From positions 108,850 to 172,849 of the forward strand of contig CALUST010000007.1 of NCBI GenBank assembly GCA_944323505.1: 64,000 nt of DNA, written 5' to 3'. A program made the translations under genes and the position numbers. Below the pieces are notes generated by a model that had not been told where the DNA came from, made no database searches, and was given only the letters and a program-made list of their open reading frames with translations. Shown here one piece after another: positions 18,246 to 27,600 of this stretch (positions are counted from its first letter, which is position 1; each line of letters opens with the position of its first letter). The stretch comes from an uncultured Bacteroidales bacterium. Its GTDB lineage: Bacteria; Bacteroidota; Bacteroidia; Bacteroidales; UBA932.

Positions 18246-20051
18246 ATGACAGAATATATAGTATCAGCAAGGAAATACAGACCGGACACTTTCGAGTCTC
18301 TGGTAGGGCAGGACAATATAGCGAGGACTCTGAAGAATTCGATTGTCAGGGGGCAGCTGGCACATGCCTATCTTTTCTGCGGGCCGCGTGGAGTGGGCAA
18401 GACAAGTACGGCCAGGATTTTTGCCAAGACAATCAACTGTTCCGACCCGACTCCCGAGATGGAGCCTTGCGGCAGATGCGAATCATGCATTTCATTCGCC
18501 GAAGGCAGGTCCTACTGTATCCATGAGCTCGACGCAGCCTCCAATAACGGTGTTGATGACATCAAGGCCCTGATGGAGCAGGTACGAATCCCCCCGCAGG
18601 TCGGGAAATACAGCGTATATATCATTGACGAGGTGCACATGCTCTCCCAGTCTGCCTTCAATGCGTTTCTGAAGACACTGGAGGAGCCACCGGCCCATGC
18701 CATCTTCATCCTGGCCACGACCGAGAAGCACAAGATACTCCCGACTATCCTGTCCCGATGCCAGACCTATGACTTCAACAGGATCTCCGTCGCGGATATA
18801 GTGCGTAACCTCAGACATATAGCGGAGAGCGAGAATGTCAGCATAGATGACGAATCTCTGCATATAATAGCGGGGAAGGCGGACGGCGCCATGAGGGATG
18901 CCCTTACGATATTCGACCAGACAGTAGCGTTCTGCGGTACGGAGGTGAGATACCAGGATGTTCTCAACAATCTGAATGTGCTGGACTATGAGCATTGTTT
19001 CAATCTTGTGGATGATTTTCTTGCAGGAGACTATCCTGCCGCCCTGCTGAAATTTGACCGGATACTTTCCAAAGGGTTCAATGCCTTGCACTTCGTGGCG
19101 GCGTTGAGCAGCCATTTCCGGGATCTGATTGTCAGCAGGAGTTCCGGTCTGGATGCCCTTCTGGAACTGCCTGACTCATTGAAGAAGAGATACAGGGAAC
19201 AGTCGGAGCGATGCCCGTTGCAGTTCCTGTATGAATGCTTGAATATAACTACCCAATGCGAGGCCGGCTACAGGATGAGTGTCAATCCGAGGCTTCATAT
19301 TGAGTTTGCCCTCATGAAACTGTGTCTTCTGCAGCATCCTTTCCAGGCATCTTCCGCTGCAGTGCCGCAGGTGCAGCCGACCATGTCACGTATGCAGCCT
19401 GCGGAGCAGAAGTCCGAGGCGGGTTCGCGTGCAGATACGGCGCCGCCGGCATCGGAAACAGTGCCGGCAACTGCATCGCAGGCCGAGGCAGTTCCGCAGC
19501 CTCAACCGGAGCAGACCGAGCCTGCCAAACCGCAGGAAGCGGCGGCACCTGCAAGAACCAGGCGTCGTCAGCCTGCAAAGACCGCATCCGCCCTTTCCAT
19601 CAGATCCATGATGAACGAGGCAGGGTCCACGGATTCTCCCGAAGCAGGGGCGGTTCTTTCCGGGACGGAAAGCGATCTCCTGCCGTCTGATGACCATATC
19701 CGCAACAAGTGGAAGGAACTGGTGGTCACCTATGCCTCAAAGCCCAGGCTTGCCAACACCCTGTCTTCCACCAAACTCGAATTTTCTGAGAGTGAGGGGA
19801 GCAAGCTTGTGGTATTCAGTGTCCAGAACGAGTCCCAGAAGAAATGGATTGAAGAGAAACTGCTCAGGGAACTCGAGGGTACGCTTCAGAGACTGGCAGG
19901 ATCGTCACGTGTGCGTCTGAGGGTATCGGTCGTGCCTGACGATGCTGTCAATACAGTCCCGTATACCCAAAGTGAAAAGGCCAAGGACCTGATGGCGAGA
20001 AATGACGAGGTCAGGAATCTCATTTCGGATTTTGACCTGGATGTTAAATGA
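18246..20051 (+). CDS. dnaX: DNA polymerase III subunit gamma/tau
   Basis: Clamp-loader ATPase that loads the sliding clamp and, as tau, links polymerases to the helicase. Walker A GPRGVGKTSTARIFAK is near residue 43, the zinc-binding Cys module CSDPTPEMEPCGRCESC near 63-79, Walker B YIIDEVHML, and sensor 1 with SRCQTYDF. Domain III follows to about residue 365. Then comes a low-complexity linker rich in Ala, Pro, Gln and Glu (about 370-470) and a C-terminal tau-like fold. The frame opens at a TTG nine bases earlier, but ATG 18246 (MTEYIVSARKYRP) is the usual start. 601 residues. lptB follows 43 bases later. Confidence 0.95.
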   Translation: MTEYIVSARKYRPDTFESLVGQDNIARTLKNSIVRGQLAHAYLFCGPRGVGKTSTARIFAKTINCSDPTPEMEPCGRCESCISFAEGRSYCIHELDAASNNGVDDIKALMEQVRIPPQVGKYSVYIIDEVHMLSQSAFNAFLKTLEEPPAHAIFILATTEKHKILPTILSRCQTYDFNRISVADIVRNLRHIAESENVSIDDESLHIIAGKADGAMRDALTIFDQTVAFCGTEVRYQDVLNNLNVLDYEHCFNLVDDFLAGDYPAALLKFDRILSKGFNALHFVAALSSHFRDLIVSRSSGLDALLELPDSLKKRYREQSERCPLQFLYECLNITTQCEAGYRMSVNPRLHIEFALMKLCLLQHPFQASSAAVPQVQPTMSRMQPAEQKSEAGSRADTAPPASETVPATASQAEAVPQPQPEQTEPAKPQEAAAPARTRRRQPAKTASALSIRSMMNEAGSTDSPEAGAVLSGTESDLLPSDDHIRNKWKELVVTYASKPRLANTLSSTKLEFSESEGSKLVVFSVQNESQKKWIEEKLLRELEGTLQRLAGSSRVRLRVSVVPDDAVNTVPYTQSEKAKDLMARNDEVRNLISDFDLDVK

Positions 20052-20094
20052 CTGACGGGCCTCGCACGGGGCCGGATAATAACAACTTTTGCGT

Positions 20095-20853
20095 ATGAAA
20101 TTGCGTTGTGAAAATCTTGTGAAGAAATATGGTGTCCGCACAGTGGTCAAAGGAGTGTCAATGGAGGCGGAGCAGGGGGAGATTGTCGGTTTCCTCGGTC
20201 CGAACGGGGCAGGCAAGACCACCAGTTTCTATATGATTACAGGACTGATAGTCCCTAATGCCGGGAAAATTTATCTTGATGATGAGGACATCACCTCGCT
20301 GCCTATGTACAAGAGGGCGCAGAAAGGAGTCGGCTATCTTGCGCAGGAGGCTTCGGTATTCCGCCGTATGTCGGTGGAGGACAATATCATGTCCGTGATG
20401 GAGATGAAAGGCTACAGCAAGGCTGAAAGAAAGGAGAGGCTTGAGTCCCTGATTGATGAGTTCGGCCTGCACAAGGTGCGCAAAAGTCTCGGTATCCAGC
20501 TCTCGGGAGGGGAGAGACGCCGTTGCGAGATTGCCAGGGCTTTGTCAATCGACCCCAAGTTCATCCTGCTGGACGAGCCGTTTGCCGGAGTCGACCCTAT
20601 TGCCGTGGAAGACATCCAGCATATCATCGCCAAATTGAAATACAAGAATATCGGCGTCATCATCACCGACCACAATGTCGGCGAGACCCTTGCCATCATA
20701 GACAGGGCATATCTGCTTTATGAGGGAACCATCCTTCAGAGCGGTACTCCGGAGCAGCTTGCTGCGGATGATGATGTGCGCACCAAATATCTCGGCTCCA
20801 ACTTCGTGCTCAAACGCTCGGTGGCGTTTGAGAAGCCAAGAGAGAATCAGTAG
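20095..20853 (+). CDS. lptB: LPS export ABC transporter ATP-binding protein LptB
   Basis: ATPase that powers extraction of lipopolysaccharide from the inner membrane by LptB2FG. Walker A GPNGAGKTTSFYMITG is near residue 37, the signature LSGGERRRCEIARAL near 138, Walker B FILLDEPFAGVDPIAVED and the switch His in IITDHNVGETL; the FAGVDPIAV and DHNVGETL forms are characteristic of LptB rather than of amino-acid transporters. ATG 20095 is preferred to the in-frame TTG six bases earlier, giving 252 residues. The 3' end overlaps the convergent response-regulator gene by seven bases. Its LptF/G partners are not in the window. Confidence 0.93.
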   Translation: MKLRCENLVKKYGVRTVVKGVSMEAEQGEIVGFLGPNGAGKTTSFYMITGLIVPNAGKIYLDDEDITSLPMYKRAQKGVGYLAQEASVFRRMSVEDNIMSVMEMKGYSKAERKERLESLIDEFGLHKVRKSLGIQLSGGERRRCEIARALSIDPKFILLDEPFAGVDPIAVEDIQHIIAKLKYKNIGVIITDHNVGETLAIIDRAYLLYEGTILQSGTPEQLAADDDVRTKYLGSNFVLKRSVAFEKPRENQ

Positions 20854-21995
20854 ACGTATGCCTTGACATCATCTGGCGTGATCTTGTCTCCGGAAAGTAT
20901 CAGCAGCCTCTCGACCACATTCCTGAGTTCCCTGATGTTTCCTGTCCAGGTCTTGTCCACCAGCATCTGCATGGCCTCCGGATCGACTTCCCGGCGGGCC
21001 ATTGCCGTCTCCGAGCATATCTGGTCTATGAAATAGTCCACAAGAAGAGGAATGTCTGACTTCCTCTCATCAAGAGGCGGCACCTGGATGACTATGACGC
21101 TCAACCTGTGGTACAGGTCTTCCCTGAAGTTGCCTTTTTCTATCTCCTCCTTCAGGTTCTTGTTCGTGGCGGCTATCACTCTCACATCCACCATTATGTC
21201 CTTGTCGCTTCCGACTCTTGACAGTTTCTTCTCCTGGAGTACGCGAAGGACCTTGGCCTGGGCTGCAAGGCTCATATCCCCGATTTCGTCCAGGAACAGC
21301 GTGCCTCCGTCCGCCTGCTCAAACTTGCCCTTATGCTGCTTTATCGCTGATGTGAAAGCGCCTTTCTCATGACCGAAAAGTTCGCTTTCAATGAGTTCTG
21401 ACGGTATGGCGGCACAGTTGACCTCTATATATGGCATTGATGACCTGTGGCTTTTCTGGTGCAGGCTTCTTGCCACCAGTTCCTTTCCGGTGCCGTTTTT
21501 TCCTGTGATGAGGACACGTGCATCCGTCGGTGCGACCCTTTCGATCATCTCCCTTACTCGTTGTATTGACGGGGACTCACCTATCATCTGTTGCCCGTAG
21601 ACCTTCTTCTTCAGTATTTTTGTCTCTTTCACGAGGGAGACTTTCTCTGTGGCATTTTTTATCGTGATCAGTATCCTGTTGAGATCCAGCGGCTTCTGGA
21701 TGAAGTCAAATGCCCCTTTCTTGATGCACTCCACAGCCGTGTCTATGTCCCCGTGTCCTGAAATCATTATGATGGCGGCATCGACTCCCGACTCGTGCAG
21801 TCTGTCCAGCACCTCAATCCCGTCCATGTTCGGCATCTTTATGTCGCAGAAGATGGCGTTATATTTTTCTTTTTCGGCCATTTCGCAGCCCTGAAGCCCG
21901 TCTTCCGCCACATCCGTCTCATATCCTTCATCGGTAAGTATCTCTTTCAGGGAGTTCCTGATAGAGCGTTCATCGTCTATTATAAGAATTTTCAT
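20847..21995 (-). CDS. sigma-54-type response regulator lacking a DNA-binding domain
   Basis: NtrC-family activator: receiver domain with phospho-acceptor Asp51 (FCDIKMPNMDG) and conserved Lys in FIQKP, then a sigma-54 AAA+ domain with Walker A TGKNGTGKELVA, Walker B GGTLFLDEIGD and the C-terminal TGNIRELRNVVERL. Two oddities: the sigma-54 contact loop reads GAFTSA instead of GAFTGA, and the protein ends about 20 residues after the AAA+ domain (KITPDDVKAYVY), so the usual Fis-type helix-turn-helix is absent. The start at 21995 (MKILIIDDERS) gives 382 residues; the open frame runs further to 22160 without receiver homology. The likely partner kinase is the gene at 24682-28296. Confidence 0.9.
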   Translation of the reverse strand: MKILIIDDERSIRNSLKEILTDEGYETDVAEDGLQGCEMAEKEKYNAIFCDIKMPNMDGIEVLDRLHESGVDAAIIMISGHGDIDTAVECIKKGAFDFIQKPLDLNRILITIKNATEKVSLVKETKILKKKVYGQQMIGESPSIQRVREMIERVAPTDARVLITGKNGTGKELVARSLHQKSHRSSMPYIEVNCAAIPSELIESELFGHEKGAFTSAIKQHKGKFEQADGGTLFLDEIGDMSLAAQAKVLRVLQEKKLSRVGSDKDIMVDVRVIAATNKNLKEEIEKGNFREDLYHRLSVIVIQVPPLDERKSDIPLLVDYFIDQICSETAMARREVDPEAMQMLVDKTWTGNIRELRNVVERLLILSGDKITPDDVKAYVY

Positions 21996-22255
21996 GTCCT
22001 GGTTTTTTGTCTGTACTTTATCTGGCACCGCATCAAATGCTGTCCGCATTATTCTTCCGGAATATTGCAGGCCGTGAAATTTCGGACGGCGTGGCCGCCC
22101 GTGGCCTCGTGAACGGGAGGGGCCCATACAAGTATGGGAGGGATTTACCGTCCCGAACATTTATGGCCTGCATTAGCAGGGTATTTCTGCGGATAGCCAA
22201 TTTGCATCATCATACAAATATCGGACATTTTCTTATCTCTTTTCATAAAAATTTC

Positions 22256-22263
22256 TATTTTTG
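22256..22263 (+). promoter_or_regulatory. -7 promoter element of cmk-ispH
   Basis: TATTTTTG matches TAnnTTTG, 19 bases before the cmk ATG at 22283. No strong -33 box is visible. The 261 bases between the response-regulator start and this point hold no gene I can support. Confidence 0.45.
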
Positions 22264-22282
22264 TCTGCTAAACGTGTACTTG

Positions 22283-22996
22283 ATGCATATACCTGACATA
22301 ATAATTGCAATAGACGGCTATTCTTCGACAGGCAAGAGTTCTTTTGCCAGGCTCATTGCGGATGAGTTTGATTTCCTTTATCTTGACTCAGGCGCGTTGT
22401 ACAGGGGAGTTACCCTTTACGCCATGGAGAACGGGATGATTTCCCCGGACAAGGAGATAGATGTCCCTGCCCTTGAAACGGCTATGGAGACCCTTGACCT
22501 TCATTTCGCCGGCAGCGGCAGCCACAGCGTGACCTATATGGGCGAGAGATGTGTCGAAAAGGATATCCGTACTCTTGCTGTATCCGGTCTGGTCAGCCCG
22601 ATTGCCGCCGTTCCTCAGGTGAGAGCCTATGTGGACAGAAGGCTGCGGGAGTTGGGAAGCCGCAAACGGGTGGTGCTTGACGGCAGGGATATAGGTACTA
22701 CGGTCTTTCCGGATGCCGAACTGAAGATATTCATGGTCGCGGATCTGGATGTCAGGGCGATGAGGAGGGCATCGGAGATGCAGTCCAAAGGGGAGAATGT
22801 CTCTTTTGACGAGGTGATGAAGAATCTTGAAGAAAGGGACTATATTGACTCCCACAGGAAGGCGTCGCCTCTTGCCAAGGCTGAGGATGCGATAGTACTC
22901 GACAATTCCAGGATGACGCTTCAGGATCAGATGGAGTGGATCAGAAAGATCATCTCGGAAAGATTCAATCCCTCGACAAGCGCAAAATCATGCTGA
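22283..22996 (+). CDS. cmk: cytidylate kinase
   Basis: Phosphorylates CMP and dCMP with ATP in the cytosol. The P-loop is IDGYSSTGKSSFARLIA near residue 10, the substrate stretch is FLYLDSGALYRGVTLYA, and the LID region GRDIGTTVFPDAELKIFMVA is conserved. 237 residues fits the family (225-230). The open frame extends upstream to 22007, but ATG 22283 (MHIPDIIIAIDG) directly precedes the P-loop strand and lies behind a promoter element. Its 3' end abuts ispH: stop at 22994-22996 and the ispH ATG at 22999 (or overlapping from 22990). Confidence 0.94.
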   Translation: MHIPDIIIAIDGYSSTGKSSFARLIADEFDFLYLDSGALYRGVTLYAMENGMISPDKEIDVPALETAMETLDLHFAGSGSHSVTYMGERCVEKDIRTLAVSGLVSPIAAVPQVRAYVDRRLRELGSRKRVVLDGRDIGTTVFPDAELKIFMVADLDVRAMRRASEMQSKGENVSFDEVMKNLEERDYIDSHRKASPLAKAEDAIVLDNSRMTLQDQMEWIRKIISERFNPSTSAKSC

Positions 22997-22998
22997 AT

Positions 22999-23967
22999 AT
23001 GAATATTACTGTAGATATTGACAGCAATTCAGGCTTCTGCGCCGGAGTCATCAGGGCTATCGGCAAGGCGGAGGACTTCCTTGATACACATGCCGGGACA
23101 GACGGCAGGAAACTTTTTTCCCTCGGGGCGATTGTCCACAATGATGCCGAACTGAAAAGGCTTGAGAGCAAGGGACTGGTATGTATTGACAGGGATGACC
23201 TGGAGGAGATGCGCGATGCTGCGGGGGAGTCTCTCCTGATCCGGGCCCACGGGGAGCCGCCCCAGACTTATGTCAAGGCAGAGGCTCACGGGTTCAATAT
23301 CATTGACTGCACATGTCCTGTGGTGCTGAGGCTCCAGAAAAGCATAAAGGAGGCTTATGACAGGCTCCGCCCGGTCAACGGGCAGATTGTGATCTTCGGA
23401 AAGCCGGGCCATGCCGAAGTGCTGGGACTGATCGGCCAGGTGGACGGCCATGCCGTGGTGATAGAGAATATGCAGATGCTGACAGATGCCGTGGCGGAGA
23501 AGACCATTGATCTGATGAGGCCGGTGGAGATTTTTTCCCAGACTACGAAAAGTCCTGCCGAATATGCGGCGATATGCTCCAAACTGGAGGAAATGATGGC
23601 GGATGCCAATGAACTTTCGATGGAGAGGTTCAAAGGACGCAGGATGTTTACTGCCCATAATACCATCTGCTCTCAAGTGGCGACGCGGCATTCAAGGCTG
23701 TCTGCATTTGCCATCGAGCATGACATAGTCATATTTGTCTCGGGCAAGTCGAGTTCCAACGGCAAAGTCCTCTGTGAAAGGTGCAAGTCATTGAACATAA
23801 GGACATATCACATTGATTCACCTGACGAGTTGAGGAAGGAATGGTTCAGGTCGGATGACAGGGTAGGGGTCTGCGGGGCAGCCTCCACTCCGAAATGGCT
23901 GCTTGAAGCCGTCGCAAATGAGATATTGTCGTATAATTCCTGCGGAGGCGGGAATGTCAATGAATGA
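22999..23967 (+). CDS. ispH: 4-hydroxy-3-methylbut-2-enyl diphosphate reductase
   Basis: Iron-sulfur enzyme of the last step of the MEP isoprenoid pathway, making IPP and DMAPP from HMBPP. The three cluster cysteines are in SGFCAGVIRAI near residue 13, DCTCPVV near 99 and NTICSQVATRHSRL near 205; the substrate-site motif KPGHAEVLGLIGQVDGHA is also visible. ATG 22999 (MNITVDIDSNS) gives 322 residues; an in-frame ATG at 22990 is possible and would overlap cmk by seven bases. It is tightly linked to cmk, and the efp promoter begins just after its stop. Confidence 0.93.
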   Translation: MNITVDIDSNSGFCAGVIRAIGKAEDFLDTHAGTDGRKLFSLGAIVHNDAELKRLESKGLVCIDRDDLEEMRDAAGESLLIRAHGEPPQTYVKAEAHGFNIIDCTCPVVLRLQKSIKEAYDRLRPVNGQIVIFGKPGHAEVLGLIGQVDGHAVVIENMQMLTDAVAEKTIDLMRPVEIFSQTTKSPAEYAAICSKLEEMMADANELSMERFKGRRMFTAHNTICSQVATRHSRLSAFAIEHDIVIFVSGKSSSNGKVLCERCKSLNIRTYHIDSPDELRKEWFRSDDRVGVCGAASTPKWLLEAVANEILSYNSCGGGNVNE

Positions 23968-23975
23968 CAGAAAAT

Positions 23976-24006
23976 TTTGCAGAATTTCCGACAATTTATA
24001 ATTTTG
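23976..24006 (+). promoter_or_regulatory. efp promoter
   Basis: TTTG at 23976-23979 and TAATTTTG at 23999-24006 with a 19-base spacer, a very good Bacteroidota -33/-7 pair. The efp ATG is at 24048, giving a leader of about 38 bases. Confidence 0.75.
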
Positions 24007-24047
24007 CACCCGCAAAAACTAACAGTCAATCATTTAAATTAGATATT

Positions 24048-24614
24048 ATGGCAACAACAGCTGATTTCAAAAACGGTCTTTATCTCAATTTCAACGGCAA
24101 GCCATGCTCGATAGTGTGGTTCCAGCACGTGAAACCGGGAAAAGGACCTGCTTTTGTGAAGACAAAGCTCCGCAATCTTGAGAACGGCCGTATTCTTGAG
24201 AATACATTCACTGCGGGAGCCAAGATTGAGACAATCAATGTGGAGAGGAGACCGTACCAGTTCCTTTATAAGGATGAGGACGGATACAACTTCATGCATG
24301 AGGAGACATTCGAGCAGATTCACCTCGAGGAGGATCTCGTGGATAACGCGGACCTCATGAAAGAGGGACAGCATGTCGAGATGATGTTCGTTGCGGACGA
24401 GGAGAGATGCCTTACCTGCGAACTCCCGACATACGTCGAACTCGAAGTGACATATACCGAGCCGGCTGTCAAGGGCGATACAGCATCGACAAGTGCGATG
24501 AAAGAGGCAACTCTTGAGACAGGCGCCATCATCATGGTCCCTCTCTTCATCAACCAGGGAGACAAGATCAGGGTGAATACCACAGACAGGTCCTACGGCG
24601 AGCGTGTAAAATAG
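24048..24614 (+). CDS. efp: translation elongation factor P
   Basis: Binds between the P and E sites of the ribosome and rescues stalls at polyproline. The KOW-like N-domain carries the modification loop HVKPGKGPAFVKTKLRNL, with Lys at the tip (the residue beta-lysylated in E. coli, position 34). Two OB folds follow, ending in KIRVNTTDRSYGERVK. 188 residues is exactly the family length. The open frame extends upstream to 23964, overlapping the promoter, so ATG 24048 (MATTADFKNG) is chosen. It has its own promoter and ends in a strong shared terminator. No EpmA or EpmB gene is in the window. Confidence 0.96.
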   Translation: MATTADFKNGLYLNFNGKPCSIVWFQHVKPGKGPAFVKTKLRNLENGRILENTFTAGAKIETINVERRPYQFLYKDEDGYNFMHEETFEQIHLEEDLVDNADLMKEGQHVEMMFVADEERCLTCELPTYVELEVTYTEPAVKGDTASTSAMKEATLETGAIIMVPLFINQGDKIRVNTTDRSYGERVK

Positions 24615-24636
24615 GCAGCAGTCGTATTGGCATCAT

Positions 24637-24680
24637 AGAGAGTGACCCGAAATCATTTTCGGGTCACTCTCTTCTTTTAT
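24637..24680. terminator. bidirectional intrinsic terminator between efp and kinase gene
   Basis: Perfect 16-base-pair stem (24637-24652 with 24657-24672), four-base loop TCAT, followed by CTTCTTTTAT. It separates efp from the convergent kinase gene and could serve both strands. Confidence 0.9.
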
Positions 24681-24681
24681 A

Positions 24682-27600
24682 TCAGTTACCGGTATATTTG
24701 GGAAGCCTTACAGTGAAGCAGGCTCCTTTCATCACAAATGACCGCTGATACGTTATTGTGCCGTTGCATTTCTCCACGATGTTCCTGCAGATGGCCAGTC
24801 CGAGTCCTGTACCGGAACTCTTGGTGGTGAAATTTGGTGTGAACAGTTTCCCGAGATTCTCGTCCTTCACACCGGGGCCGTTGTCCTCAAAGACGATGTC
24901 ATAGTATCCGTCTTTCATACTGTTGCGGATAAATATGCCGATTGTCCCCCCGGTGACCTCTTTCCCGTTTTCCCTGTCCTCTTTCTGCTGGATTTCTATG
25001 GCCTGCACAGCATTCGTGATCAGATTCACAAATACCCGAATGAGCTGCGGCTTGGGCGCAAGCACGCAGGCATTCTCCAGTCCCATATAGGATATTGAGA
25101 TGTTCTCCTTGTTGTCGAAGATGGCCAGTTGGTCACGCATGGTCTTGTCCAGGTCCATCAGGACCGGCTCTTCGCTGTAGAGTTTGGCAAATGTGGAGAA
25201 TTCATTAGCCGTATCTGTCAGGATGTCAATGTGCTCAAGCACGACGGCCGATACCCTGTCGAACTTTTCGCTCCATGACTGGTCATTCCTTTGCTTCAGC
25301 CGTATCAGTCTCTGGATTTCCAGTTTTATCGGTGTCAGCGGATTCTTTATCTCGTGTGCGACCTGCCTTGCCATCTCGCTCCATGCCTTGTCCCTTTCCG
25401 CCTGTGCCAGCTGCTTGGTGCTGGCGAGGATGTCATGCACCATCCTGTTGTACGCCTCCACAAGGGTCGATATCTCGTCTTCCCGCCTGTAGATGATGTA
25501 TTCCAGTCCGTGAATCCCGGTCGAATTCATTTTCTGCCCGATTTTCAGGATAGGCCGGAACATCGCATTGACCACTGTCGTACTTACTATTATGGTGACA
25601 ATGAGCAATATCAGGAAGAGGTTGATGATGGTGGCGGAGTGGAAGAATGCGTCACGCTTGAAATCATATCCCTGATCTGTGTACGGGGCGTTCAGTATGG
25701 CTATCATCTTGCCGTCGTTGTTGAACAGGGGCGCGTACAGCGAGTAGAACTTGTGGTTTGCGAATTCTTCGTTCGTGATGAAGAACCTCTGCTTCCCGTA
25801 TATTATATTATAGTAGGCATCCTGGTTCATCCTTGAGCCGAGAATCATCCTTTCGAATATCTCCGGCGTGGTCGTCTTGAATATCTTCCCTCCCGGGGTG
25901 TACAGGTTTATGTCCGACTTGGTCATGTTGCCCACTTCTGTTATTATGCCGGAGAACTCCTGCGAGTTCATGACATGATAGTCCGGAACATACTTGAGCC
26001 TTGACTCAAGCATAGCCTGGATGGTGTTTATCTTGTTGGACATCAAGTTGTACATGTTGTTCTCGTTCCTGTTGTACACAAATGTCACACTGGCGATTGT
26101 CATGATGACAAGTGTGAGGAAGAGCGCGAAGAACAGCACCGTGTTGATGCGTGACCTGTAGTAGTTTTTCTTGAATGAGTTCCGTTCATCCTTCCTCTTG
26201 TTCGAGAACAGGTACAGTATGCTGAACGTGATCAGAAGAAGATAGGAGAATGTGATGAAATAGGTCATGAACCCGCGCACAGGCCGGGAAATCACAATCA
26301 CCTCATTGCCTGACACCAGGTTGACGAAATGAATGTATTTCCTGTTTTTAAGTATGCTTCTCCTGCCAAGCTCAATCGGGCTGCTGTCTCCTGACCCTGA
26401 CTTTATCACTGTAGGATAGGCATAGTTGCCCTTGTATGTGATGAGTTTCCCTGAGACATATTTTGCATAGGAGTACAGTGGCGGCATGGAGATGCGTCCG
26501 AGCCCGGAAACAAGTCCGGGGATGTTGCCGTACCCTCTGTTTTCGCTGTAACTCTTTGGCCTGACTTCCAGGAACATCCTGATGATGCCCGCCTTGCCGG
26601 TGTAGTATATGAACATGCCGATATAACTCGGGATGCCTTTGTCATTCACATATATGAATCTGGAGTTGTCGGCTATGGGCGAGCCTGTCCTGACCCTGTT
26701 GTTGAAATATTCCAGGGTACTCATGGGCTTGTCGGAGTTCACGGTCGTGACCCTGTCGGAGTCGCGGCACAGCGTGACCATGATGTCGTAGTTCTGGACC
26801 ACACCGGTGAGATAGTTCTCTGTGAGCCTGTTCAGAATCATCATGCTGTTCACGCTTTCCCCGCTCAATGTGGAGATGAACGGGTCTCCTGCAATCTCGT
26901 TCTCGACAGACCTCAGCTGGATTTCCACTCCCAGGTCCCGGTCTACGGCAAGCCTGTTGGCCCATACGCTCACCCTGTCCTGCTCTTTCTGGAACCCTAT
27001 AAGTCCTGCCATTGATGTGAGGTAGGCTGCACATATCAGTGCATACACGAACAGAAACTTCCTGGAGAATGCATTGTATCTGATACCCATGTAGTATCGG
27101 AATACGGGTTTCAGCATCTGTATCAGGAGAAGGATTGAGAAGAACAGTGTCGAATAAGACAGGTATACCAGTAAGGTGTAGACGGATATCTCGTTCCACA
27201 GGTACAGTTCGAGAGTGATGCTGGAATTGATGATGAGGCTCTTGAGGCTGAAATGCGTGTATGCGCAGACGGCTATGATCATTGCCATGATTCCGGCTGT
27301 ATATCCTGCCCTGGCCCGGTCCGTATTCTTGCGTATCACGATGCCTATCACGTCTCGTCTGACCAGGAATACCCCCATCACATACAGTATGATTGCCGAG
27401 TTGATGATAATCAATGCCCCGAACGAATACAGTACAGGCCCTCCTGCGTATATGGTCGGTGAGAAGAATCTTGAGTCGAGCTGGTGCCCGAGGATATATG
27501 CGAGGACGGTCATCCCGATGAGTATCAGCGTACAGAGCAGATAGTTCATTATTGACCTGTGCGCCCAGAGATACAATACAGCAGATATGGTCAGCAGGAG

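Noticed and set aside
21995-22282. Sigma-54 -24/-12 promoter near the response regulator
   Set aside because: TGGCAC at about 22023 is not followed by TTGC at the right distance, so no site can be supported.
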